Shown one piece after another: positions 39,519-48,745 of a DNA stretch of 64,000 nucleotides. Position numbers and translations under genes: made by a program. The stretch is from Colwellia hornerae. Its GTDB lineage: Bacteria; Pseudomonadota; Gammaproteobacteria; Enterobacterales; Alteromonadaceae. Position 1 is the stretch's first letter. Every line of letters starts with the position of its first letter. The notes beneath the pieces were generated by a model. It saw only the letters and a list, made by a program, of their open reading frames with translations. It was not told where the DNA came from and did not search any database. The stretch is taken from assembly GCF_007954355.1 (NCBI RefSeq), contig NZ_VOLR01000018.1, positions 34,262 through 98,261 on the forward strand, given 5' to 3'.

Positions 39519-40643
39519 ATGACAAGCTCAAAACAATTATTTACTCATATTTCTGCAAGTGGAACACTTGAACTATCTTTAAAAGAGGTCGAAGTACCTA
39601 CACCTAAATCCCATGAAGTGATTGTTCGTATTGAAGCCGCGCCCATCAACCCATCAGATATGTGGCCGATGTTCGGACCTGCTAATTTAGCCGAGGCGGT
39701 ATTAAGTGCAGACAAGTTAACGCTTAGTGCACCTGTGCATAGCAGCATTTTACCTCGAATTAAATCGCGCATAGATCAAATGTTACCTATTGGTAATGAA
39801 GGTGCAGGTACCGTAATTGCTGCCGGTGACAGTGAAGCTGCACAGTCGTTAATGGGGAAAACAGTCGCGGTCTTAACCGGAGGCGCCTATGCCCAATATT
39901 GTTGCGTGCCCGCACAAGCTTGTATTGTTCACCATGAGGGCACTAGCGCTAAGAATGCTGCTTCTTCTTTTGTCAATCCTTTAACGGCTTTGGGCATGGT
40001 AGAAACTATGCGTATGGAAGGACATAGTGCATTAGTGCATACCGCTGCAGCGTCAAGTTTAGGGCAAATGCTAAATAAAATATGTCTGGCACAAGGCATT
40101 CCTTTGGTAAATATTGTCAGAAGTCACCAGCAAGTCGAGATACTTAAAGCGATTGGTGCTCAATATATTTGTGATTCGTCGAGTAAAACTTTTAAGACTG
40201 ATCTTTATAAAGCGATTGATGAAACAGGGGCAACCTTAGCCTTTGACGCAATAGGGGGTGGCGAAATTGTCAGTGATATCCTGAACGCAATGGAGCAGTC
40301 TGGCAGCAAAGATGCCGTTGGCTTTAATACTTATGGTTCAGAGACTAATAAACAAGTGTATATTTATGGTGGTTTAGACTTCTCTCCAAGTACTTTAAAT
40401 CGCGCTTACGGAATGACATGGGGCATAGGAGGTTGGTTATTGATGAGGTTTTTGAGTAAATTGCAACCACAACAAGTCGCCAAATTACAACAGCAAGTGG
40501 CTGATGAAATAAAAACCACTTTTGCTTGTGCGTTTACTGAAGAATTAAGTTTTGAACAAGCGATGACCCCCGCGACTGTTTTACAATACAACGCTAAAAA
40601 AACCGGCGAAAAATATCTAATTAATCCCAATAAAAATAGTTAA
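39519..40643 (+). CDS. Medium-chain reductase (quinone oxidoreductase / enoyl reductase-like)
   Basis: This 374-aa MDR-family protein has an N-terminal GroES-like fold (PTPKSHEVIVRIEAAPINPSD) and a Rossmann domain (VHTAAASSLGQMLNKI for the cofactor). No zinc-binding Cys/His cluster is seen, so it should be a zinc-free NADPH reductase acting on quinones or conjugated carbonyls. GGAGA precedes the ATG. A terminator follows directly, so it is probably monocistronic. The substrate is not determinable. Confidence 0.86.
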   Translation: MTSSKQLFTHISASGTLELSLKEVEVPTPKSHEVIVRIEAAPINPSDMWPMFGPANLAEAVLSADKLTLSAPVHSSILPRIKSRIDQMLPIGNEGAGTVIAAGDSEAAQSLMGKTVAVLTGGAYAQYCCVPAQACIVHHEGTSAKNAASSFVNPLTALGMVETMRMEGHSALVHTAAASSLGQMLNKICLAQGIPLVNIVRSHQQVEILKAIGAQYICDSSSKTFKTDLYKAIDETGATLAFDAIGGGEIVSDILNAMEQSGSKDAVGFNTYGSETNKQVYIYGGLDFSPSTLNRAYGMTWGIGGWLLMRFLSKLQPQQVAKLQQQVADEIKTTFACAFTEELSFEQAMTPATVLQYNAKKTGEKYLINPNKNS

Positions 40644-40652
40644 GCTCGTTTA

Positions 40653-40694
40653 GGAGACTGGACTCTTTTAGTTTAGTCTCCATATTTTTCTTTT
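40653..40694 (+). terminator. Intrinsic terminator after the medium-chain reductase
   Basis: GGAGACT (40653-40659) pairs with AGTCTCC (40675-40681) and is followed by a T-rich tract. Confidence 0.8.
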
Positions 40695-40749
40695 GCTCTC
40701 TTAATCTCGGTGATATTTTCTTGTTATCGCTAACTCGTATTCATTTGGT

Positions 40750-40774
40750 GAATAATGAGCCATAAGTACTATTC
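40750..40774. promoter_or_regulatory. Second LysR-type operator GAATAAT-N11-ACTATTC
   Basis: It has the same layout as the box at 26417 with one mismatch in the left arm, and shares the 19-base right side (40768-40786) exactly. It lies 89 bp before the patatin ATG. A further small dyad ATTCA-N5-TGAAT (40739-40753) overlaps its left edge. Confidence 0.65.
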
Positions 40775-40862
40775 ATTTGTTTAATTTATTTGTAACCTTT
40801 ACCATAGCTTAGAGATTATAATAATTTTTTATTGTCACCCATTAAGTGAACAACAAGATAAT

Positions 40863-41921
40863 ATGTTAGAAATATATGCTGGCGATTCAGCCATGAAGAC
40901 GATTAAAGAAAATGGATTTTCACCTGACTTATTTACCTCTTTTTTAGCGGCGAGTGGTGGACCTAAATGGTTTACTTTATATGGTTTAGATAAATACCTC
41001 TTTAGTGAGTTTTTTAAAAATAGAGAACAAGCGTTAAATCTTATTGGTTCGAGTGTGGGAGCCTTTAGAAATGCTTGTTTTGCTCAAAAAGATCCCATCG
41101 CTGCGATAGAACGTCTCGCAAAAAATTATCATGAAACTGCCTACACGGCTAAAGCCAAGCCTGCAGAGGTTAGCCAAAAAGCATTAGAAATGATGGATGC
41201 TATTTTTGGTGATTCAGGCGAGCAAGAAATTGTTGATAACCGTCATTTTAAAGCACATATCATTGTTGCTAAATGTAAAGGTTTTGTTGCTTACGAAAAT
41301 AAATTTATTCAGGGACTTGGCTTGGCAAAAAGCTATGTTAATAATCGCATCAGTCGCCCACGCTTAAATAGCCAATATGAGCGTTATATTTTTCAGTCAA
41401 GCCATAGTAACCTTGAGCTTAACGATCCCGATAACATAGCAACATCGCGGCTACCTTTTTCAACAGCCAATATTCGTAACGCGTTACTCGCATCAGGTTC
41501 AATTCCCTTGGTGATGCAGGGTATCAGCGATATTGAAAACAGTCCCAAAGGTATGTATCGAGATGGTGGTATTGTTGATTATCATTTTGATTTTGAGATT
41601 AAAAATCCAGGATTAACACTTTATCCCCATTTTAGCTCTTCACTTAAGGCTGGTTGGTTTGATAAAAGTTTACCAAGAAAAGTAAGATTAAAACACTACG
41701 AAAATACGGTATTGATTTGTCCTTCGGCTAAATTTATTGCTTCATTACCACATCATAAAATTCCTGATAGAAACGACTTTATAGCCATGAACCGTAAACA
41801 GCGAATGTGGTATTGGCAACAAGTGATGAATGACAGTGAAAAACTAGCTGAATCATTTGATCAAATTTATAAAAATCAACAATTAAGCCATATAAAAAGT
41901 ATAAACCAGTTATTGGCATAG
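40863..41921 (+). CDS. Patatin-like phospholipase
   Basis: This 352-aa protein has the patatin elements: an oxyanion-hole segment AASGGPKWF near the N-terminus, the nucleophile elbow IGSSVGAF (Ser about 62) and the dyad Asp in YRDGGIVDYHF. These hydrolases release fatty acids from phospholipids or neutral lipids. No signal peptide is visible, so it should be cytoplasmic or membrane-associated. The upstream dyad shared with the acyl-CoA cluster suggests co-regulation with fatty acid breakdown (inference). The Shine-Dalgarno is weak. Confidence 0.86.
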   Translation: MLEIYAGDSAMKTIKENGFSPDLFTSFLAASGGPKWFTLYGLDKYLFSEFFKNREQALNLIGSSVGAFRNACFAQKDPIAAIERLAKNYHETAYTAKAKPAEVSQKALEMMDAIFGDSGEQEIVDNRHFKAHIIVAKCKGFVAYENKFIQGLGLAKSYVNNRISRPRLNSQYERYIFQSSHSNLELNDPDNIATSRLPFSTANIRNALLASGSIPLVMQGISDIENSPKGMYRDGGIVDYHFDFEIKNPGLTLYPHFSSSLKAGWFDKSLPRKVRLKHYENTVLICPSAKFIASLPHHKIPDRNDFIAMNRKQRMWYWQQVMNDSEKLAESFDQIYKNQQLSHIKSINQLLA

Positions 41922-41973
41922 TCTTTTAAGTAAAGAGTCACCAATTACATACTATAAACGCATAGAGATAATA

Positions 41974-42975
41974 ATGATGACAACGTATAAAGCGATAAAT
42001 TTAGTGGCACGTCCTTCTGGTGGTCTAATAGGACCTGATTTGTTTGACCTTGTAAAAAAGGATATTCCTGAAGTGGCTAAGAACCAATTTCTGGTTAAAC
42101 AATCACATATGTCATTAGACCCGGCAATGTTTGGTTGGATGAGTGCCGATACAGAAAGTTATATTCCACCGGTTGCCCTTGGCGATGTTATGCGCAGCTC
42201 AGGTATCGGTGAAATTGTTGAAAGTAATCATGATGATTTTAACGTAGGTGACCGCGTTATGGGTATGATGGGTTGGCAAGAATACTATTTAAGTGATGGT
42301 ACGGGGTTAAATAAAGTAACAGCACCTTTACCAGATGAAGCTATCTTATCAGTTTTTGCCTTGCCGGGATTAACCGCAACACAAGGATTATACAGCATAG
42401 GTAAGCCTCAAAAAGGGGAAACACTTGTTGTTTCTGGGGCAGCTGGTTCGGTTGGCTCAATTGTGGGGCAACTTGCTAAAGCCGATGGACTAACTGTCAT
42501 TGGTGTTGTAGGTAGTGATGAAAAAGCTGATTGGGTGGTAAATGAATTAGGCTTTGATGGTGCGATAAATTATAAAACCGATGATATTGCGACTAGATTA
42601 GCCCAATTAACGCCAAAGGGTATTGATGTCTATTTTGAAAATACCGGTGGAGCCATTCAGCACCATGTTATTGCCCGGATGAATGCTCATGGTCGAATTG
42701 TCGTCTGTGGCATGATTGCTGATTACCCAAAAGCAGAACCCGACTTGGCACCTAGTTGGATCCCTATCATTAAGAAACGCTTAACAATACAGGGTTTTAC
42801 TATGCCAGATCATTTTGGCGAAGTGCCAGCCCTATTAGAAAAGTTAACACCCTATGTAATGCAGGGTAAAATTAAGTATCGTGCTCATATCCTAGATGGC
42901 TTTGATGAAGCAATGACTGGGTTGAATTTATTTTTTACCGGTAAAAATAAAGGTAAACTTATCGTTAAACTCTGA
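41974..42975 (+). CDS. NADP-dependent medium-chain reductase (PTGR/CurA-like)
   Basis: This 333-aa zinc-free MDR enzyme is of the leukotriene B4 dehydrogenase / prostaglandin reductase group. It has the coenzyme loop VSGAAGSVGSIVGQLAK, then VVGSDEKADWV and DVYFENTGGAIQHHV, and ends with GKNKGKLIVKL. Such enzymes reduce alkenals and alkenones with NADPH. It follows the patatin gene by 52 bp and may share its promoter. Together with the OYE-like and other reductases it suggests handling of oxidised lipid products (inference). Confidence 0.9.
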   Translation: MMTTYKAINLVARPSGGLIGPDLFDLVKKDIPEVAKNQFLVKQSHMSLDPAMFGWMSADTESYIPPVALGDVMRSSGIGEIVESNHDDFNVGDRVMGMMGWQEYYLSDGTGLNKVTAPLPDEAILSVFALPGLTATQGLYSIGKPQKGETLVVSGAAGSVGSIVGQLAKADGLTVIGVVGSDEKADWVVNELGFDGAINYKTDDIATRLAQLTPKGIDVYFENTGGAIQHHVIARMNAHGRIVVCGMIADYPKAEPDLAPSWIPIIKKRLTIQGFTMPDHFGEVPALLEKLTPYVMQGKIKYRAHILDGFDEAMTGLNLFFTGKNKGKLIVKL

Positions 42976-43065
42976 TGAGTTAGCTTAATGCTTCGCGGTT
43001 ATAAATTTTTCTTATCAATAAAACTTAAATTTACTTTACGCTATTTAATTAAAATGGAAATGAAT

Positions 43066-43743
43066 ATGTCCCAGAAACTTGTTAATAAACTGATGTGCAC
43101 CCTAGTGTTTGCATGTTTAACATCCATGTCTGTTAGCGCAGAAACATCCGTTAAGACACCAAAAACAGATCAAAATGTGGCTGTCGCTAATGCTGTTGTA
43201 GCAATAACTGAGGTTAATATCGATGAGGACAGCTTTAGTTGTATAAGAGATATGACACCGGTTAGGCATTTTTATGTTGATAATCTTTTAGGAGATATAG
43301 CAAGCACTTTAGCCGCAGCTAATGCACCAGAGGGTGCTAAGTACCCCGTGGGCTCTGTTGTGCAACTGGTGCCAACAGAAGCTATGGTTAAACGTGAATC
43401 GGGTACTTTTCCTGCCACCGGTGACTGGGAGTTTTTTGAACTAGAAGTCAATGAACAAGGGTCAAAAATTGGTAAGCGTGGTTTTGTCGATGTTGTTAAT
43501 CGTTTTGGCGGCAACTGTTTTGCTTGTCATGCACCAGCTCGAGAGCCCTGGGATTTTATTTGTGAATCAGATCATGGCTGTGAAACTATTCCTATCGATC
43601 ACAAAATGACTGGCGCACTGCAACGTTCTGATCCTCGTTGTGGCGATGCTGTTCCCCAAGATGGCGATTGGATGGCACTGTTTAAGCTCAAAAGTATGGT
43701 CAGTATTGGCCTAACAAAACAGTGGTTTGAAGAAAAATTTTAA
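43066..43743 (+). CDS. Periplasmic cytochrome P460-like c-type haem protein
   Basis: I start at the ATG at 43066 with GGAA upstream. This gives a 225-aa protein with a clean signal peptide ending in SVSA, about residue 25. Longer frames begin at 42988. A single c-type haem motif NCFACH lies in the C-terminal half, inside a stretch (VVNRFGGNCFACHAP) that resembles the cytochrome P460 family. Unlike a plain cytochrome c, most of the domain precedes the haem site. P460 enzymes oxidise hydroxylamine or NO, or serve peroxidase roles; the activity here is not known. It follows the reductase gene after 90 bp. Confidence 0.8.
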   Translation: MSQKLVNKLMCTLVFACLTSMSVSAETSVKTPKTDQNVAVANAVVAITEVNIDEDSFSCIRDMTPVRHFYVDNLLGDIASTLAAANAPEGAKYPVGSVVQLVPTEAMVKRESGTFPATGDWEFFELEVNEQGSKIGKRGFVDVVNRFGGNCFACHAPAREPWDFICESDHGCETIPIDHKMTGALQRSDPRCGDAVPQDGDWMALFKLKSMVSIGLTKQWFEEKF

Positions 43744-44043
43744 CGTAAGTCGTTAGCACAATGAAAGCTGGCATGAACCGCTAATCGAGATGGTTGGTTT
43801 ATTGTTAGCAGGGTACTATTGTTACTTACCGATAACGTGACACTATGGCCCGAACTATGAGTAAAGTGATAACATAGCTGTCTAGGAGGCTGGTATTGGT
43901 TTCATTTTACTAGCAGCTGAATGCTTTCGTCATTAATATAAAACGCCCAAGAAGTGAGTAACATCTTTTTTATAGCGTAAATAAATCGTAAATTAATTTC
44001 TAATGATGCCAATTATCATGGCTTCATCTTCATAGGTAATAAC
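43744..44043 (+). other. Non-coding gap
   Basis: I see no gene, clear terminator or RNA in these 300 bases between the P460-like gene and the MoxR-type gene. The promoter of the following pair should lie here. Confidence 0.45.
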
Positions 44044-44877
44044 ATGTTTAACAGTACAGAGAGTTATATTGCATCAGACGAACTTCGCTTAGCGGTAAAC
44101 GCGGCAATTACCCTAGAAAAGCCATTGTTGATTAAAGGTGAGCCTGGAACAGGCAAAACGCAATTAGCTGAAGAATTAGCAAAGTCGCTTAATTGTAAAT
44201 TATATCAATGGCATATTAAATCAACAACTAAAGCACAACAAGGTTTATACGAGTACGATGCTGTGTCGAGGTTACGTGATAGCCAATTAGGCGATGAACG
44301 TGTGCATGATATCGCTAATTACATTGTTAAAGGTAAACTTTGGCAGGCGTTTGAAGAAGAGCAACGTCCAATATTATTGATTGATGAAATAGATAAAGCT
44401 GATATAGAGTTTCCTAATGATTTATTACAAGAGCTCGATAAAATGGAGTTTTATGTTTATGAAACTCAACAAGTCATTAAAGCAAAACAACGTCCGATCA
44501 TTATTATAACGTCAAATAATGAAAAAGAGTTACCCGATGCATTCTTACGTCGTTGCTTCTTTCATTACATCAAGTTTCCAACAAAAGTAGAAATGGAACA
44601 AATTATTGCTGTTCATCACCCGGATGTGAAAAAAGATTTATTAGCGCATACCTTAGAAGTTTTTTTTGAACTGAGAGACTTGCAAGGTATTAAGAAAAAG
44701 CCTTCTACATCAGAGTTAATAGATTGGTTAAAACTATTGGTCGCCGACGATGTTGCTCAAGAGGTATTAATCGATAAGCAGTCAGGTATTATCCCTTTAT
44801 TTGGTGCGCTATTAAAAAATGAACAGGATGTCTCATTACTTGAAAAACTCGCCTTTATCAGTCGCAGAAATAGGTAG
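44044..44877 (+). CDS. MoxR-family AAA+ ATPase
   Basis: This 277-aa AAA+ protein has Walker A GEPGTGKTQ (residues 32-40), Walker B ILLIDEIDKAD (about 109-119), sensor-1 IITSNNEKELPDAFLRRC and an arginine-finger RRCF region. MoxR ATPases work as chaperones that mature or activate metal- or cofactor-containing enzyme complexes, usually with a von Willebrand factor A partner. That partner is the next gene, 5 bp downstream. Confidence 0.92.
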   Translation: MFNSTESYIASDELRLAVNAAITLEKPLLIKGEPGTGKTQLAEELAKSLNCKLYQWHIKSTTKAQQGLYEYDAVSRLRDSQLGDERVHDIANYIVKGKLWQAFEEEQRPILLIDEIDKADIEFPNDLLQELDKMEFYVYETQQVIKAKQRPIIIITSNNEKELPDAFLRRCFFHYIKFPTKVEMEQIIAVHHPDVKKDLLAHTLEVFFELRDLQGIKKKPSTSELIDWLKLLVADDVAQEVLIDKQSGIIPLFGALLKNEQDVSLLEKLAFISRRNR

Positions 44878-44882
44878 TTGTT

Positions 44883-46055
44883 GTGTTTATAGATTTATTT
44901 ATAACGCTAAGAAAACATAAAGTTCCTTGTAGTTTACGCGAGTTATTAGACTTGATTGCGCTATTAAAAAAGGGTGTTGTTTTTGCTAATGTTGAAGAGT
45001 TTTATCACCTAGCTAAAATTGTTATGGTTAAAGATGAAATTCATTATGATAAATTCGACAGTGCTTTCGCTGAATACTTTGAAGGCATTCAAGCTATTGA
45101 TATATTTGATAAAATATTACCTGAAGATTGGCTAAGAAAAGAGTTTGAAAAACACCTAAGCCAAGAAGAAAAAGATAAGTTAAAAGCATTAGGTGGTTTA
45201 GACGAGCTAATGAAAGCGTTAAAAGAACGCCTTGAAGAACAAAAGAAACGCCACGCTGGCGGTAATAAATGGGTGGGTACTGGCGGTACATCGCCTTTTG
45301 GCGCTTATGGTTATAACCCCGAAGGTATTAGGGTCGGGCAAGATAAAAATCGTAATAATAGTGCGGTTAAAGTGTGGGATAAGCGAGAATTTAAAAACTT
45401 TGACCAAGACCGAGAATTAGGCACTAGAAATATAAAATTAGCGCTTAAAAAGCTGAGAAAGTTTGCCCGTACCGGTGCAAGTGAAAAGCTTGATATTAAC
45501 ACTACTATCAGCTCAACGGCGAAAAATGGTGGTATGCTCGATGTACATATGGAGCCTGAACGCCATAATGCGGTAAAAGTATTGATGTTTTTTGATATCG
45601 GCGGCTCTATGGACGATTACATACATACTTGTGAAGAACTTTTTTCAGCGGCACATACCGAGTTTAAACACCTTGAGTTTTTCTATTTTCATAATTGTGT
45701 TTATGAAAGGTTATGGAAAGACAATAGCCGCCGCCGCAGTGAGACTATTGATTTAGAAGAAATCATTAGAACCTTTGGCGCTGACTATAAAGTTATTTTT
45801 GTTGGTGATGCCACTATGGGACCTTATGAAATAACCGCACCTGGCGGCAGTGTTGAACACTGGAATGAAAAACCAGGAACCTTTCATATGAACAAAATTC
45901 TTGGTCATTTTAATAAGGTCGCTTGGTTAAACCCACAACCAGAGACTCATTGGGATTATCATCACTCAATCTCAGTTATTAGGCAGTTAATAGCGGAGAG
46001 AATGTACCCTTTAACAGTCGATGGCATAGGGAGAGCGATAAAAGCGCTCAGTTAA
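44883..46055 (+). CDS. VWA-domain protein, CoxE-like partner of MoxR
   Basis: This is a 390-aa protein with a GTG start after AGG. The N-terminal half is helical and charged. The C-terminal VWA domain has a metal-ion-dependent adhesion site that reads DIGGSMDD (about 237), slightly different from the usual DxSxS. It matches the CoxE-like group that teams with MoxR/CoxD ATPases in maturing metalloenzymes. No obvious client such as a dehydrogenase large subunit is adjacent. The upstream P460-like protein or the local dehydrogenases are candidates (inference). Confidence 0.88.
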   Translation: MFIDLFITLRKHKVPCSLRELLDLIALLKKGVVFANVEEFYHLAKIVMVKDEIHYDKFDSAFAEYFEGIQAIDIFDKILPEDWLRKEFEKHLSQEEKDKLKALGGLDELMKALKERLEEQKKRHAGGNKWVGTGGTSPFGAYGYNPEGIRVGQDKNRNNSAVKVWDKREFKNFDQDRELGTRNIKLALKKLRKFARTGASEKLDINTTISSTAKNGGMLDVHMEPERHNAVKVLMFFDIGGSMDDYIHTCEELFSAAHTEFKHLEFFYFHNCVYERLWKDNSRRRSETIDLEEIIRTFGADYKVIFVGDATMGPYEITAPGGSVEHWNEKPGTFHMNKILGHFNKVAWLNPQPETHWDYHHSISVIRQLIAERMYPLTVDGIGRAIKALS

Positions 46056-46116
46056 ATAGCTGGCTAGTACAGTAAAAATCAAGGACGGTTGTAGCTTTAC
46101 CTGTCTGTAATGAATG

Positions 46117-46145
46117 AGGGCTATTAACAACCAGTTTATAGCCCT
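46117..46145. terminator. Hairpin between convergent VWA and hydrolase genes
   Basis: AGGGCTAT (46117-46124) pairs with ATAGCCCT (46138-46145), an 8-bp perfect stem with a 13-nt loop, between two convergent stops. T-runs are weak, so bidirectional terminator is a tentative call. Confidence 0.55.
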
Positions 46146-46163
46146 TCAGCTATGTCTCATCAC

Positions 46164-46949
46164 TTACCAATCTTTTATTATGTTATTTATTATTGCCGCC
46201 GTTGCTTCTGGTTGCTCAAGGGGAAACATATGGCCGCCATTAGCTAATTTAATCAGCGGTATGTCATTCATCTTACTAAATCGATTAAAGTAACTCACCG
46301 GTAAAACGTCTGTTTTTTCACCATATATCAATGCAGATGGCACGGATAGTTTATTTTTATATTTTGTTAAATTGCAGGGTAAATGCCTAAATATATCGGC
46401 TTCAACCTCGGGTGAAAACATTAACTCCCATCTTTTATTCTTTAGCGTCACTGCGCTGTCTACGTAATCTTGTAAACATCGCGGATCGAAGTTTTGAAAA
46501 AGTTTCTTCTGAGCAAAATTATTGACTAATTGTGTTTCCGGCGGCCAATATTTTTGTCTGTTTTTGGCTCTACCAGCTGGAGATATTTTATCGATAAAAG
46601 GTGTTTTTTTAGCGAGTTTCAAAAACCAAGATAATGGCCCAGAAAATACCGGAGGATCTAACATCACTACGCCACGAAAAAGTTCAGGATGCTGGCAAGC
46701 GGCCATAAAAGAAATGACACCACCAAAAGAGTGCCCAACACAAATAACCTTTTGGTCTTGCTGCTTAATGAAGTTAACCAGTTCATTGACCAAAAATTGC
46801 CAATTATTATGGATGGGGTAACAATCATCGTGACCATATTGTTCTAAAGCAATGGTTGAATAATCGTTTGAAAACAAGGACAGAAAAGTACGGTAACTTC
46901 CTGCTGGAAAACCATTGGCATGGACAAAGTTGATTACAGGTTTTGACAT
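46164..46949 (-). CDS. Alpha/beta hydrolase
   Basis: This 261-aa protein of the alpha/beta hydrolase fold has NFVHANGFPAGSYR at the oxyanion region, the nucleophile elbow GHSFGG (Ser about 75), a late acidic residue in YGEKTDVLPV and the His in NGGHMFPLEQP. It has no signal peptide. Substrate is unknown: an esterase, lipase or C-C hydrolase are all possible. It is transcribed away from the MoxR/VWA pair. Confidence 0.87.
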   Translation of the reverse strand: MSKPVINFVHANGFPAGSYRTFLSLFSNDYSTIALEQYGHDDCYPIHNNWQFLVNELVNFIKQQDQKVICVGHSFGGVISFMAACQHPELFRGVVMLDPPVFSGPLSWFLKLAKKTPFIDKISPAGRAKNRQKYWPPETQLVNNFAQKKLFQNFDPRCLQDYVDSAVTLKNKRWELMFSPEVEADIFRHLPCNLTKYKNKLSVPSALIYGEKTDVLPVSYFNRFSKMNDIPLIKLANGGHMFPLEQPEATAAIINNIIKDW

Positions 46950-47040
46950 ATACGTTTATAAACACCTATGATAAAAATTATATAAAAGATTATTACCCTT
47001 GAATTTATTGTTAAAGGGTTAAGACTAAACTGAAGCGCTT

Positions 47041-47934
47041 TTAAAGATAGCGGTTAAAGAAATCAACCACACTACTTTCAGCCTTTTTAGGGTTGAGTTG
47101 CCATAGTTTAGTGTGCTCGCCACCTTCAGCTTGCCAAAATTGCTTAGGCTCCTTGGCGGCAGTAAATAAACGTTGCCCGTGTTGAAAGTCTACCGTTTTA
47201 TCGGCAGTGCCATGCATAATGTAAACAGGTCGTGGCGAGATGGCTGCGATGTATTTCTCGGGATTAATTTCATCAATTTCTAAATTGCCGCGCCAAGCAA
47301 AAAATTTAGCTACCATTGGCATTAAGGGGTAACGAGGAAGACCGTAGAGTAGTTTTGCCTGTTCAGCGAGTACGTCCATCGAATTAGCGTAGCTACCACT
47401 AAAGACACCTGCTTTTATACGAGAGTCTTGTGCCATAACGATGATGCTAGTTGCCGCGCCCATAGAAAATCCCATCACACCAATAGAGTTACTACTTTTC
47501 TCATCAATTAAATAATCTAAAGCGGCTATGACGTCTTTCTTCTCGTGATAGCTCATCGTTGAAATAATAGTAGGGTCTTGACGAGGATGACGCAGGTCAA
47601 TGGCTAAAACATTATAACCGGCAGCAACAATAGCCTTGGCGTAGCGCATACCTTCGGTTCGGTTTGCTGTTCTACCATGTACTAATAATATTGCTTTATG
47701 GCTGTCATTATCTGCAGGCATATACCAAGCCGGTAGTGTTAGCCCATCAGCGGTATTAAAAACTACTTCTTCAAAACTGAGGCCTTGTTCACTTGGTTCT
47801 CCGCAAAAGACAAAACGGGCTTTTGTACACTCAGTAATTGGGAGTATTAATATTTTTGAAGAAAAATACCATGCACCACTAAAGTAAACACAGATAAATA
47901 ATAAAACAGAAAACAGGGTGAATTTTTGAATCAT
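47041..47934 (-). CDS. Membrane-anchored alpha/beta hydrolase
   Basis: This 297-aa hydrolase has an N-terminal hydrophobic segment (about residues 6-25) that anchors it or exports it, so it should face the periplasm. The catalytic elements are LLVHGRTANR, nucleophile GFSMGAA (Ser about 157), Asp in MHGTADKTV and His in GGEHTKLW. It belongs to the broad BEM46/YqkD-like S9 hydrolase group. Substrate unknown. The Shine-Dalgarno is weak. Confidence 0.86.
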   Translation of the reverse strand: MIQKFTLFSVLLFICVYFSGAWYFSSKILILPITECTKARFVFCGEPSEQGLSFEEVVFNTADGLTLPAWYMPADNDSHKAILLVHGRTANRTEGMRYAKAIVAAGYNVLAIDLRHPRQDPTIISTMSYHEKKDVIAALDYLIDEKSSNSIGVMGFSMGAATSIIVMAQDSRIKAGVFSGSYANSMDVLAEQAKLLYGLPRYPLMPMVAKFFAWRGNLEIDEINPEKYIAAISPRPVYIMHGTADKTVDFQHGQRLFTAAKEPKQFWQAEGGEHTKLWQLNPKKAESSVVDFFNRYL

Positions 47935-48013
47935 AAGTTAACGGCCTAATATACTGTGAGCGATCTTCTTATCTATAGCTAAGATCATACTTTAGTGAGT
48001 CATGGTAGATTTG

Positions 48014-48706
48014 CTATAGGCTCAAGGTCATCGTTGAATCTATTGCTATCGCCGCATCTAAAGCTGTTAGTATCTCTTTTCTTTCTCTAAGCTTAGTTCC
48101 GTGGTGTGCTGCCATATTTAGGGTTAACAGTTGCGTTGCTGCAGCTTTTGCCGTAGCCATTAATTGGTCGGATTCAACTAATGTATCTAGAAATCCAGCT
48201 AATACAGCTGTTTGTGGATCAAATAATTCAGCATTTATTACTGAGCGCGTTAGGTAGTTAATCGGTACACGGTTTCTGGCGAGTTCAAGGCCAGCTTGAT
48301 GCATGGTCATACCAATGGCTACTTCATTAAGTCCAATTTTAAATGAACCGATAGTGCCGATGCGATAATCACAACTGAGTAATAAAAAAGCGCCTTTGGC
48401 AATTGCATGGCCGGTACAGGCGCCAACAATAGGAAAGGGAAAAGATAACATACGGCGAGTAAGCGTTGAGCCAGCTGTAACTAAAGATACGGCTGAATCA
48501 GAACTTTCTTTCATCGTTTTTAAATCATAGCCACCTGAAAATATTCCCGGTTGACTTGTTAAAATTACGGCAGCTTTCGCAGCTTCTGCTTGGTCTAAAG
48601 CACTGTTTATTTCTGTTATTACTTGATGAGAAATAGCGTTAACCTTGCCATTTTTTAGGGTGATCGTGGCAATGTTTTCATCGAGTTCAAAATCTATTAG
48701 TTCCAT
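48014..48706 (-). CDS. Crotonase-family protein (enoyl-CoA hydratase/isomerase-like)
   Basis: I start at the ATG at 48706, which has AGGA 6 bases upstream. The longer frame to 48739 adds 11 residues and overlaps that site. The 230-aa protein has crotonase features: oxyanion segment PGIFSGGYDLK, the conserved CTGHAIAKGAFLLLSCDYRIG, and NEVAIGMTMHQAG. It is short for the family and lacks the full C-terminal helices of hydratases, so its reaction is uncertain. It follows the glutathione transferase gene by 39 bp and probably shares its promoter. Confidence 0.84.
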   Translation of the reverse strand: MELIDFELDENIATITLKNGKVNAISHQVITEINSALDQAEAAKAAVILTSQPGIFSGGYDLKTMKESSDSAVSLVTAGSTLTRRMLSFPFPIVGACTGHAIAKGAFLLLSCDYRIGTIGSFKIGLNEVAIGMTMHQAGLELARNRVPINYLTRSVINAELFDPQTAVLAGFLDTLVESDQLMATAKAAATQLLTLNMAAHHGTKLRERKEILTALDAAIAIDSTMTLSL

Positions 48707-48745
48707 GTTTTTTCCTATAGTTGTTAAAATTGATATCACTGGCTG

